Positions 11,586 to 22,288 of a DNA stretch of 64,000 bases are shown here, piece by piece (positions within the stretch are counted from its first letter, which is position 1; each line of letters begins with the position of its first letter). A program made the position numbers and the translations under genes. Below the pieces are notes generated by a model. The model searched no databases and had not been told where the DNA came from. It saw only the letters and a list, made by a program, of their open reading frames with translations. The stretch is from Nephrocerus scutellatus (Eukaryota; Arthropoda; Insecta; Diptera; Pipunculidae): NCBI GenBank assembly GCA_947095585.1, contig OX352761.1, forward strand, positions 133,392,277-133,456,276, in the 5' to 3' direction.

Positions 11586-11967
11586 CATTTTGCCTTTAAC
11601 GAAAATTAATTTCAATCCAACCAACTCAAATCAGATTCATGGAAGCATAGTAATAGTTGAGAGCAACCGGAAATGCCCTCCCATATACCCTGTCTAAAAA
11701 CGACGCATCGGAGTTGAAATACATTATAACCAATCAAAGGCATTATCTGTTTATTCTCAAATTCGCTAATGCGTTGGCGTGCACATACTCGCACGGGGGA
11801 ATTGCTCTTGTGATCACGGTAACCCCTATCACAAAACTCTTACATGGAAATTTGAAAAATCATTTGTGAATTATAAGAGACAATATAGAAAATGTACCAA
11901 ATAGCTTCTCCTGTAGGGTGTGAAGTGTGTACAATTTTAAGTATATATGTGATTCAGTTGCTAAATA
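11586..11967. other. Non-coding stretch after the LINE fragment
   Basis: No recognisable coding motif beyond the LINE breakpoint. The open frame at 11657-11869 has no family resemblance. Confidence 0.4.
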
Positions 11968-12082
11968 AACTGTAAAATTGTCTGGTACGGCTTTCTTAAA
12001 ATTCGTCCACAATGAGAACGCCCGGCTATTGTGTTCGTGTTATTCAATTTGCATTTTTTCAGTATTTAGACAGCTAGTACCG
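11968..12082 (+). repeat. Family D dispersed repeat, copy 1
   Basis: Begins AACTGTAAAATTGTCTGG, then TACGGCTTTC, an ACAATGAGAACGC block, TTATTCAATTTGCAT and CAGCTAGTACC. The same blocks in the same order and orientation occur at 53310-53425. No coding motif, no obvious terminal inverted repeat and no tRNA-like boxes were seen. Confidence 0.6.
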
Positions 12083-14065
12083 CAGCGGTCTCGGCTCCTT
12101 TATGGTCAGGCAGCTATTACTTTCTATTTTTTTCCTTTTATATAGAAAATGTCATTCGCATACCTCTGTGCAGACCTGTATCCAGATTTCGGTTAAAATT
12201 TTTTTTTTTTTCACAGACAATTTTTTAACTCTTGTCATATATACTCTAACATAATACAATCCTTCTTTTAAGAGTAGCTTTTTGTGGATGAGATAAATAC
12301 GAGAATAACGACGATAACTTAATACTTAGACTTTTATGACGATTATGGATATATCCCATAATTTGATTAAATTCAATCACTTTGTACCAATTAGCTCAAA
12401 TCGTCGAATCGTTTTGCATATTGAATAAATCTCAAATAGCTTGAAATATCTAGAAGTTAACGACTTAAGTCTTATTTTGCTGCTGTCGTTACCAACCGAC
12501 CACCTGTGAAGCGTTGTTCGATATCAGAAACTGGAAAAATTGTCCACTTCTCTACAAGCAAATAATTCCAGCATGAAATGACCGTCGATTCTTACAAATG
12601 CAATATTTAAAGGCAGTAAGGAAGCAAAGAAGTAACTCATTCGTCTGGTGTTTTTCTAGCTTGCTGCAGGTAGTTAGTCATATCCATATTACTTTACCCT
12701 CCTCACTTAAATATGTACATATGTTGATCTTAACAAGTTCATTCCCATGCTAAACGTGTATTTAATAATAAATTTGTATTTCATGAATTAAAATGTACAT
12801 GTTTGGACTATAATTTTTTATGTAAATGTGTTGAGTTATTTCTTTTTGAATTTTTTTTAACTGGATAATTACTTGCTTAAACAAAAAAAGTCTTTGAATT
12901 GGTCCTACGAAATTTGTAGCATCGAGTTAAACTCTCGTCTCATGATTAATTTTGTATGCCTATGTCGAGAGAAATTTCACATTTTGTTTGAAATTCAAAA
13001 GAGGTTAGTTAATGATTTTGAGGATATTTTAATATTATATATGTAAGTATTAGTAATAAAAATTAGTATCACAACCATAACATCTGATATAGCAATTCCC
13101 CTTTTAAAATGATAATTGAATTTTAACCAACTGAACAACTAGTGGCAACATTCAACACACGAACGTGTGTTCCAACTTGATATGATATGATTACCATCAG
13201 TATCAGTCTCAATGGAAAACACAGTAGCATTTTATAATTATCGCCAATTATGGAATATTCAATTGGCTATTTCAGAAGACTCATCAAGAATGGTGGTGGA
13301 TAGTCAACAAGTAATTTTTAGCAAATGCTCGATTGTCCGCAATCGCACATGTAATCAGCCTTAGCTTCAGCTTAAGCTCCAGCTCCATCTCCACTCTATT
13401 TCTAGTACTCGTATACATATAACAGCTATTCATTAAGCGCATGTTTCCGTAAGTTAATAAATATTACAAATGCAATCATCATCGTCATCGTTGCTATTAT
13501 TTTCAATAAACACGATTCCAACCACCACTTAGGGTTACACGTTCTCGGGTCTCCCCAATGAAACCTGAAGATGTTGTGACTGCAGAATCATATCAAACTG
13601 TTTGCAGTCTGGGTGGAGTCTGCACCGTCGCTCGCTTCGAATCCTGATTTATTTGGTGTAGAGCTGCTGCAGCAAACGATGTGATACCGATCAACCTGTA
13701 CACGCGCGTATACTGCACTGCACGTAGGTCTGTCTGTTTGTCTGGTACACTTGTTTACTTGGAAATTGAAGAAATTCCACGAACTGGAATGTCAAATCAC
13801 TTGTTGTCCGATCGATTGCCTGAACTGGCTGAAATGAATTAAAATGGCCGCTGAAGCACATGTGGGGTACATAGGGTACAATGGCCACCGTATGTTAATG
13901 TGAAACTTTTCTTATGCGAATTTTATTGATTTTTGACACTTGTCAGCCCGCAAAGCCAAAGAGGGCTATTACGCTCAACTGCTCTAGGGTTGGGCGCAAT
14001 TATTTCGACTCCATATTTAGAGGGGATGGAAAAAAGGGTTTGTGGTACCAGGGGTGGGGCTCCCA
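12083..14065. other. AT-rich non-coding stretch
   Basis: No gene is supported. A moderately GC-richer patch at 13480-13900 contains CATCATCGTCATCG and no convincing frame. Confidence 0.4.
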
Positions 14066-14121
14066 TTCCAAAATATCCAAAATATCCAAAATTTCCAAAA
14101 CATCAAAAATATCCAAAATAT
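14066..14121. repeat. AAAATATCC minisatellite
   Basis: Five to six imperfect 9-base units (CCAAAATAT, CCAAAATTT, CATCAAAAAT variants) run in tandem. Open frames here in three frames (poly-SKI, poly-YPK, poly-DIL) are by-products of this array. Confidence 0.8.
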
Positions 14122-15282
14122 GGCGGGTTCGTGTTTGTTTGCAAAATAAGGCTGAATGAGGCTTTAAAATCACTACGAATCGCTTCAACCTAATAACGCT
14201 AACCTCTAACTTCTCCATCCAACACTACAGTTAAAGATAATAAGTACTATATGTACAACCCTGATGCTATGTTCATAAATTTATTTTCTGTATTTAAAAA
14301 TCAAGTAATGACAAATATTCTTAAACACAAACTCAAACTTCAGGTTCCATATAATCTTCTACACTCTTATTCACTTGTTCTTTTTTATGTCTAGTATATT
14401 TCTCTTCGACATCTCAAATTTGAGTTCCATATAACATCTACACTTCTTAATAAAATGGAACACAGAAATTATCAAGTACAAATAAGTCAAAGTCATTAGA
14501 TTGTGTCCGATGTAACAAAACTCGACGCCTCAAATGAATGATAAGACATCCGTATACTATATTATCTGTGCTACAATATATATAAGAAAATATCAAAATG
14601 AACTGCATAACATATAAATTCATTAGAAAAGTTAGTCAATTAATGATGCCAGTACCCTAGGATCAATACAACAACAGATAGTTACCAAGATGTACTCGAA
14701 TAAGTTCGTCCTTTCAATAAAAACTATTACCACTGCAGATTTTTGTCTTCGTTTGTTCGCAAGTCTATTAAGTAATTTTAATTGCCATCGCGTGTTTTCC
14801 CTCATTGCTGGTGAAGGCATTCGCATATTCAGGTTTTTGCATTCCACAATTCTAGTCAACCAGAGCGGAGGAGAACGCTTTTTGTAGTGAAATCATTAAT
14901 GCGTTAATTTAATTTTGTTCAAAGTTGTAATAAATGTAGTACGCTTTTAAATTTTGGTGGTATCGGACTGGATCGATGTATTCGATGTATATTATGCATT
15001 TCAACAGCAAAAAATTGCAAGTACGTGGTTGGTTGAGACCTTTTTATTTTGTACTACCAGCATGGAGCTTCTCATATGAACATATTGTGCGCTGGCACGC
15101 CGGACATAGGTTATTGCTTCATCAGTTTACATATTTCTATTTACTTGTAGACATATTTTAAACAAAAAAATTATTAAAAAAAAAAAGTTATATTATAAAA
15201 TCAAATTAAGCAGTTAACTGCTGTGAACAAAAATTTGACAAAAACGAGAGCTTTTTATATTTTTGTAAAATAAATAATATAA
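14122..15282. other. AT-rich non-coding stretch
   Basis: Nothing recognisable. Opposite-strand frames at 14632-14887 shadow each other and carry no known motif. Confidence 0.4.
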
Positions 15283-15295
15283 TAACAACAAGTAA

Positions 15296-15577
15296 TAATA
15301 ATATTCGGCGCGACCGACCATTGCGGTCCAAGGCCTGTCTTCTCGCAACCATTTGTGTTGAGCATGTATAATTTTTGAACACAAAATGGAGGGGACGTTC
15401 AACTTAATATCGGATCTGAACGGTGAATTGAGAAGTTTTTACTCTCGGACGTTTGTCGGACTTTCGCGAGAGGTGGGACACCGTGAAAAATACTTTTGGT
15501 GTTACTGGGATTTAAACCACGAACCTCATGCTCAGAAGCCATGCTCCTATCCACTGAGCCACGGCACGGCGTCTCAC
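15296..15577 (-). mobile_element. tRNA-derived SINE, copy 2
   Basis: Same family and orientation as the element at 1609-1902. The shared tail reads GGTCGGTCGCGCCGAATATT with ATT steps on the minus strand, and the shared body includes CACGGTGTCCCACCTCTCGC. A 13-bp perfect direct repeat, TAACAACAAGTAA, flanks it at 15283-15295 and 15578-15590, which fixes both ends. Box A is intact, but box B has changed from GGTTCGAATCC to GGTTTAAATCC. That is two transitions at one CpG, one on each strand, so internal promoter strength is probably reduced. Open frames here are artefacts of the SINE. Confidence 0.9.
15508..15561 (-). promoter_or_regulatory. Pol III boxes of SINE copy 2; box B decayed
   Basis: Box A TGGCTCAGTGG is at 15551-15561. 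The box B position at 15508-15518 reads GGTTTAAATCC, with the central CG lost to TA. Confidence 0.8.
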
Positions 15578-15590
15578 TAACAACAAGTAA

Positions 15591-18500
15591 ATGTAAAAAA
15601 AATCGATTTTCGGATAAAATTGGAAAATGAAACTGTCCAATCATCAGGCTGTATAATAAAAACGAAATTTCCAAGGAAATGCCGAACCAATTGAATTGAC
15701 GCATATAGTGGCATTCATAAAGGAACTAATCAACCACATCCACAACAACACCTCCTACTAAAACTAAGGAGAAACACTATTGCCAAAATAATTATAAGGG
15801 TAGAATATTACTAAAAATTTCAGCCAAAAGAATAATACAGTTTACTAAAAGACTAAAAGGTTTGTAGGCTCAAAGAATAGGGACCACAATAGACCCATGT
15901 AGGTCGCAGTGCAAGTGGCTTGTACAGACCCCAATTCTCATCGTATTGTAAGCATCCACATAATGTGGTAAACATCTGTGATGCACAATAGATCTCAAGG
16001 TCATCCCAACACCATCAATAGTCAACAATGCAAGATCAATAAGTAATACCTAACTTTGACAACGTAAGAGAAGTCATCCCAAACTATGAGATACCCAAAG
16101 CCTGCAGAAAATCAAATGCAGAGATCGATTGGGATTATATTGACTTAGTAAGAGCGCTACAAAGAAAGATGTCGTCTACTCAATTGATTTAAGGAAAAAC
16201 CAAGTTGGTGCGAACTTTCAGTTAAGTACGAGAAATACTTAATAATAATAAAAAATAAGTAAAAATATTTTGTGAAAGGTTCCAGTACCTAATCAAAAGA
16301 GGACCCGCATAGCAAATACGTCCGAGTTCCAAGACTTAGCACCTATATGAACTTATAAACGACTTATTAAGAAATTAATTTTTTATCAATGTTCTGTTGC
16401 TATTCAAGTTTTTGATTGGTTAGTCTTAGTCTTGCAAAAACTGGTACAGGCAGTGGTTAAATACAAAATAAAACCATGAGGCTCATTATTATCATTAGCC
16501 TTAAAAACCATCTTATCTACGCACTAACACAACCTGTGCACAGCATTTAAAAGAAAAATAAATAAAAAACCAACGCAATAAAATAATTTTTAATTTATTC
16601 CCTCGTGCAAACAACAACAGCATTTCTTTATATATAAGGATGTCGATAGGCATTTTAATGTCTCGCGAGTTCATGTTAAGTTGCGTCTTTATGAGACGTG
16701 AGCTTATCCTGTATGCAGTTGGTAATGAGACGTGAAATGAGTGCGTCCAATTAGAGGATTTTTTCTGCACTGTATCAGTGATGGAGTTGGAGTGGTTTGT
16801 ACTGCATTTCGATTACAAGACGATGAAGACATAGGTACTCTATTCATTCGTCGTTGTTTCCGTATACTGCATTATACAGCCGATGAATATTATTATTTCA
16901 TTTAACGTAACTAAACTTAAATTCAGTGTTGATAATTGTGAAATCGAGAATTAAAGTACTTTACCTAAAATAATGAAAATAATACATTCTCAATGAATTG
17001 TCATTTTCCCTTCTTTGTATTTTGAGTTGGATGCTTAGTTATTTCCTGACGAATATACGGATTTTTTAATCCACCATATTTAAAATTTTACAAGTATATA
17101 GGAGAGCCGACACTTCGCTAAAGTTGAAGATTTTTAACTTGATTTGGGGTCAAGTGTGGCCAATCAAATTTTTCACACATTAATAACATTTGAAGCAATC
17201 GACCGTTGTCGTCCTAGGCGTATCTAACATAAACATCAAACAACGAATTTATTTCGGGTTAAAATACCATCGATGCCGTTAATTACGGGACCCAACATCA
17301 TTGATATTTCCTCTACGTCTGCACGAATAAATGCGTTGAACCCAATTTTTCGTGTCCCTATCAGATCATTGTTTGTTTGTCCTGCCGTCTAAGATCTCTG
17401 AATTATTGGCATAGACCATGGACTTAGCTTAAAGGGTCTAGAGATATAAAATCACTCGAAGAAGGCGGCCAATTGACTGGTCGATTACTGGTGATATATC
17501 ACACTCAGAGCACTTCAACGTCAACAACGTCGATGGATTGACCATCTGTGTATTATAAAGTGCCGTATTGTTGAAACTATATATGCTCGAAGTACACCAA
17601 TTGCAATTTATCCCACAAACAGTCATGGTAGCAATCACTATTGATTGTGACTGAGTTGACAGCATTACTGAAGCAGAAGTATGGGTCTATGACCCCTATG
17701 AAACCCCAATGAAATGGCATTTCGTGAATTGGTTTCTAACTTGTCAAATGCGACAATTTTGTTTATAAACAAAGGCGTCAAGTTGAGAGAAGTGATATAT
17801 CGCTGAAATTTGGAGTAAGCTCAGGTAGACTTTGATGAAGAATTTAAATGATTGAAAGATTAAATGTAAGAGGAGTTGTAACGTTCAACCAAGCCATAAG
17901 TTTCCTAATGGCAGATTTTTTCTTCGTACTTCCATAAATATAATGTCAATTTAACACCCAATTCCTTCCAGTGATTTAGCTGCTGTCTTAAGTTGGTCAA
18001 GCTAAACGTTGCAATAATATCTGACTGCCTGCAAGTAAGTCAGAAGAAATTAACAATCATGGAATCAGGAGGCAATTACACACACATAGTCTTCAAATAT
18101 AATATTCAAATAAGTTTTCACCCCTTTAAAGTTCAGCAATGCTTAAGGACAAACTGTCACCAAAGTCAGCTTTGGCCTAACCAGAAGAAAGTTTGCATTT
18201 CAAGGTATATTGGCATCGCATAATTACAGAAGTAATCGTACTATACAATACATACTCCTCCTTATTTTGCTATGTTGTTTCAGGTCGCTAAGTAACAATT
18301 ACAATGAATTATTATCAATGGATATTTTCAAGTAATCTTACATTACGGTTTCATAGGTTTATCTGTACGATAAAAGATCGTACAGAGAAATGGAGGCACA
18401 ATTTCAAAAATGTTCGCTTACCTCGATAATAGGTTGAGATAAAGTTCAGCTAAAAACAAATTTGCGTGCTCTACTACTTAACCTCCATATAAGGGGAACT

Positions 18501-20856
18501 AGAATTAGAAGTTCAATTCTTAGACTTCTTACTCCATATTTAATTCAACTCAACAATCTGAGTGGAAACGAGGAATAAACAACAACTTTTACCTGCGATT
18601 TCCATCAGTTTAAGTTAAGTCTGCCACGATTTTATTTGTTGGTTTCAACTTGCTCGTAGCTTACTGGAAACTGATCTGAATGCTCATATAACTGTATAAT
18701 CCTGGCAAAACACAATCTAGATCGCACTTGCATTGCATTGAGGAACAAATTGAATTTGTGTTAGTCGTGCTCATTATATGGCTGTGCGAGTGTAGAGGGA
18801 GTTGAAGAAGATTCCACACTCAGTTCGAAGCGACCTATATGTTGGTTGCTACATCGACAAAGCATCCTATATGAATGCCAAATATGGTTTCATGAGAATT
18901 ACTTTGGTGTTTTGCACCGAAAGAAGGCAATCTCAATCCACTCCGCATATCTATCGAAAGCCGATTGTGGAATCAGAGATAGAAATTATTTGCAGAATGA
19001 TAGACCCGCAGCAGAAGATGTCGATGGCAGCCATAAAAGTTCTCCCATCTAATTCGAAGGCTAGCCATGTGTCAATTTGTTATTCAGCAACTTTAGAATT
19101 TTAATTTGTTAGATCCTTGTAAAGTCATTTTCATTTACAGTCGTAATTGTTTATACCATTTTGGTAGCTAGGATCGGGAAAGATTTGTTATATCACTCTG
19201 CACATATTTGGTTTCCTCATCACAATGCCACGTGGTGGTGGGTTGATTATTTCATGTTTAATAGAAACTGTTTTAATTAACAACTACTAAAGGAAATATT
19301 TTCGGTTGTGATTGTAACGCTCTTCGGAATTCCTTGAAATTCTTTTTTTTTACAACCCAGAAAAATATTGCTGAATAAAACACACTTTCTATGTATAAGT
19401 CAGCCCATTGAAGCCAACTGGAGCGTTAATGATGTGGAATTAATGTCTCTTAGCATGTTTAGCACTTTTTCGTGTTGCGATAATGATCTTCTTGTAAAAC
19501 ATAAAACGTCGAAGGATATTGTTTCGCAATTCCAATTAACGATTTAATCTTAGTAAAAATCACTTGGCAAGGGCACGTACTAAACTGATACAGTTTTTGT
19601 GCTCTCGAACAGTTAAAGTGGAACATGCTGAGTTAGTTCGAAATATAATTTGTTCTTCTAATGCGGAGACCCCAGATGACGACACTGTTGATTTTAAGGC
19701 GATCTAAAGTTCGTGCCTGCACCTTACTTCTTTTTAAGCGATTCAAGATTCATTTAGGACAATGGCTTTCACCAACAACAAATGGAAGGAAAAGATCTTT
19801 CTGACAGAGATATAGAGGAATTTTATATAGGACAAATTCAGCAGAAAAGACAGGCAATGAAGTAATGAATTATAGCCACAAATAAAATATGATAACATAC
19901 AGAGGCGATAAATATAAACTTTTGTCCTGGATTGCTGTAGAGTCCACAATTCTGGTGAATTAGACAGCAGACTCGTATAATGTACGCAGCAGAAGATGGA
20001 ATTCGACCCTACTTTAAATCTGTACACTGCAGTGTGTAAAATATGCCCAACCTAAAGCCATAACTTTTATTTTGTTATTCACCTGCTGATTTCATTTGCT
20101 ATTAAGTGTTAATCGCAGACGCTAACAGAACTTAATTGGCTCGGTCCATTCTTGGCAGAAAAAGCACCTGCCAACATTACTTAGCGACTAGCATAAGGTA
20201 CTTTAGAACCAGTTACTGCTTCTTGTGCTGCCACAATGCGTGGTGTACAAAATCTATAGTACCTCGAAAGATATGCTTTCAGGATATGTGTTGCAGGCAA
20301 ACAAATTTACAAGATCAGAAATCTTCGTTGATAATTTGTCTTTAGCCATAGTTGTGTTCTCTGTAGATAAAGTAAGATACCAGTTACGTCCATCATATTG
20401 GAAAAATTTCAAATTTCCAAAAGTCCAATATAATTATCGCCCATTTACTGTATTCTCTCCCAACTCATGTCCATAAAGTCTAATTTAACCCTGGGTTACT
20501 AACGTCTGGGTGGATCGACCCAAAACTAAAGAACGCATTAAAAACATTACGTAAATTAAATGTCTGCTACCTCAAATTAACGGTAATCATAGATTGTTTA
20601 GTATGCATAAGTTTTAATAAAATTTGAGTACGATGACGGCAGCCATAGTGTGAACATCGATCGGTTTAAAAACGTGTCTTATAAACTTGCTCTAAATGTG
20701 ATAAATACATTTGTGGAAGTCACAAAATCACACTTCGAGCAAAATGTAATGAAAAGACGATTTTTTAGGATAACAATTTACAATGTAAGTAAACACAATT
20801 CAATAGCGATTTCAGCAAAAAAATGCTATTTCGAGAAAAAAATTTATATATAACTT
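15591..20856. other. Long non-coding stretch with one unassigned short frame
   Basis: No gene, repeat family or transposon motif was recognised apart from the short frame at 16043-16192. The 100-codon plus-strand frame at 18802-19104 lacks any known motif, and overlapping frames on the same strand argue for chance. Confidence 0.4.
16043..16192 (+). other. Unassigned stop-to-stop frame, protein-like composition
   Basis: Forty-nine codons between two TAA stops and without ATG near the start read VIPNFDNVREVIPNYEIPKA then CRKSNAEIDWDYIDLVRALQ. The composition is more protein-like than the surrounding AT-rich frames. No domain was recognised. It may be a fragment of a transposon ORF, an exon, or chance. 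Confidence 0.2.
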
Positions 20857-21766
20857 ATTCAATTCTCTATATTAACTTCGTGTGCCCGTGTGTTTGTTTG
20901 ATTGTTTTTCCAAAGTCCTATTTCATTAAAATTTTGTACACATGCATATCTCCGATGACAACACTTTCTATTAAAATTTAGAGCCCCTCGGGCCTCGGGG
21001 TCGGGAATATTTTACAAAATTTACCCGATTTTCTTCAAATTTTATATACATGTGTATCTCCGATGGGCAACAATTTTGTAAAAATTTTGGAGACCCAGGG
21101 CCTCGGGGTAGTGAGCCGCCATACAATTTTTTTAAAAAAAATTAACCGATTTTCTTTTAATTTTATACACCTGTGTGTCCTGGGACCCAAGGGTGCCTAT
21201 ATACATTTTTTAAAAATTAGCCCGATTTTTTTTCCAAATTTTAAACACTTTTGTAAACTTTTTGGAGTGAGTACCGACGGGTGCCCATAAACAATTTTAA
21301 AAATAAGCCCGATTTCCTCAAACTTTAAACACACGTGTATCTCCGATGGATAAAACTGTTTGTAGACTTTTTTGAGTGAACGGGCCCTGATGCCCGAGGG
21401 ATGCCCATGTAATTTTTTAAAAATTAGCTCGATTTTCTTCGAATTTTAAATACGTGTGTATTTCCGGTGGACAAAACTTTTTGCAATACTTTTGGAGTTA
21501 TCGGTCCCTGTAACCCGAGTGGTACTCATGTACATTTTTAAATTCTCTATATTAACTTCACTTGCCCGTGGCACGGATATCGGACGTCTTTCGGTCGTCG
21601 GTCGTCGTGGAATCTTGCGATAAATTTTAAAACCACTTCCCAAGGCCCGATTTTATTGACACATGTGTATTTCCGGAGACAACACATTCTATTAAAATTT
21701 GAGGCCCCTCGGGCCGCGGGGTCGGGTTCAATGGCTTCTTTAGAAGCTGCAATCATGTAATGCAAA
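20857..21766 (+). repeat. Family A dispersed repeat, copy 3 (tandemly expanded)
   Basis: Starts with the terminus ATTCTCTATATTAACTTCG and GTGCCCGTGTG. About five to six imperfect units follow, each with CCCGATTTTCTTCAAATTTT, a CACNTGTGTATCTCCGATG block, TTTTGTAAAAATTTTGGAG and a GGGCCTCGGGG or GCCCGAGGG block. The TCCGATG anchors at 20951, 21059, 21342 and 21464 give spacings near 108 and 122 bases, with degraded units between. A second internal terminus (AATTCTCTATATTAACTTC) occurs at 21540, followed by one more unit. It therefore looks like a tandem array fused to, or containing, a second element head. No protein is encoded. Confidence 0.75.
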
Positions 21767-22046
21767 AAGATTTGGGATATTTAACAACTAACCGGTCTAA
21801 CTATGTGTAAAAGCATCCACCGAACCTAAACCTCAACCATAACACTGTTACGAAAAGTAGTTAGTAGATAATGGAAAACCCAAGAATAGTGAACATACTC
21901 GTCCAAAAATAAGCACTAAAATTAGAATTAAGAATTTCAGATGACTCATTACATATAAGTGTCGTAGTAGTTGTAAATAACGGAATGAGGCTACAATTTT
22001 CTGGTCTGTCTATAAGATTGGAAGGTTCTGGAAGCTTTTGATTGAG

Positions 22047-22054
22047 TATAAATA
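22047..22054 (+). promoter_or_regulatory. TATA box of the solo LTR
   Basis: TATAAATA lies about 200 bases after the 5' end of the LTR and about 150 bases before its polyadenylation signal, the normal U3 position. Confidence 0.7.
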
Positions 22055-22199
22055 GAGGCGTTACGTTGAAGCTAGTTCTTATTTGGAATTGAACCAGTGC
22101 GGTTGAAAAGCTCTTGCAGAAATAGTAGTGAAATACAAGTATTGTTGTAATAAGTGTTTTGTGTACATTTAAAGTTATCACCAGTATTTACTGTTTGTG

Positions 22200-22205
22200 A
22201 ATAAA
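22200..22205 (+). terminator. Polyadenylation signal of the solo LTR
   Basis: AATAAA with a downstream GT-rich run within the LTR, marking the likely R/U5 boundary. Confidence 0.7.
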
Positions 22206-22288
22206 GTAGTTATTTGTTAATTATTAATCTTGTGTTGTGTTTTATTTGCAAAATACTTTACGAACTCGAAAGCCTGAATTTCGTAACA

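Larger units (their letters stand above)
21846..22288 (+). mobile_element. Solo LTR of an LTR retrotransposon (443 bp)
   Basis: The ends are TGTTACGAAA and TTTCGTAACA, a perfect 10-bp inverted pair beginning TG and ending CA, as LTRs do. Inside, in plus orientation, there is a TATA box (TATAAATA, 22047-22054) followed by GC-richer sequence. A polyadenylation signal AATAAA lies at 22200-22205 with a GT-rich stretch (CTTGTGTTGTGTTTTA) about 25 bases downstream. This is the expected U3-R-U5 order. The flanking tetranucleotides are ACAC and ATAC, one mismatch from a target duplication. No primer-binding site or gag/pol sequence follows, so it is a recombined solo LTR. Gypsy versus BEL lineage cannot be told. 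Confidence 0.82.

Noticed and set aside
17680..17760. Frame reading EVWVYDPYETPMKWHF, resembling the mariner GDETWVYxYDxET motif
   Set aside because: No other mariner motif could be found upstream or downstream in any frame; the match is too short to support a call.
18802..19104. Plus-strand 100-codon frame
   Set aside because: No family resemblance; a second overlapping frame of 68 codons on the same strand is equally open, suggesting chance.
21446..21765. Minus-strand frames of 65 and 72 codons
   Set aside because: They fall inside the family A repeat and its boundary; not conserved between repeat units.
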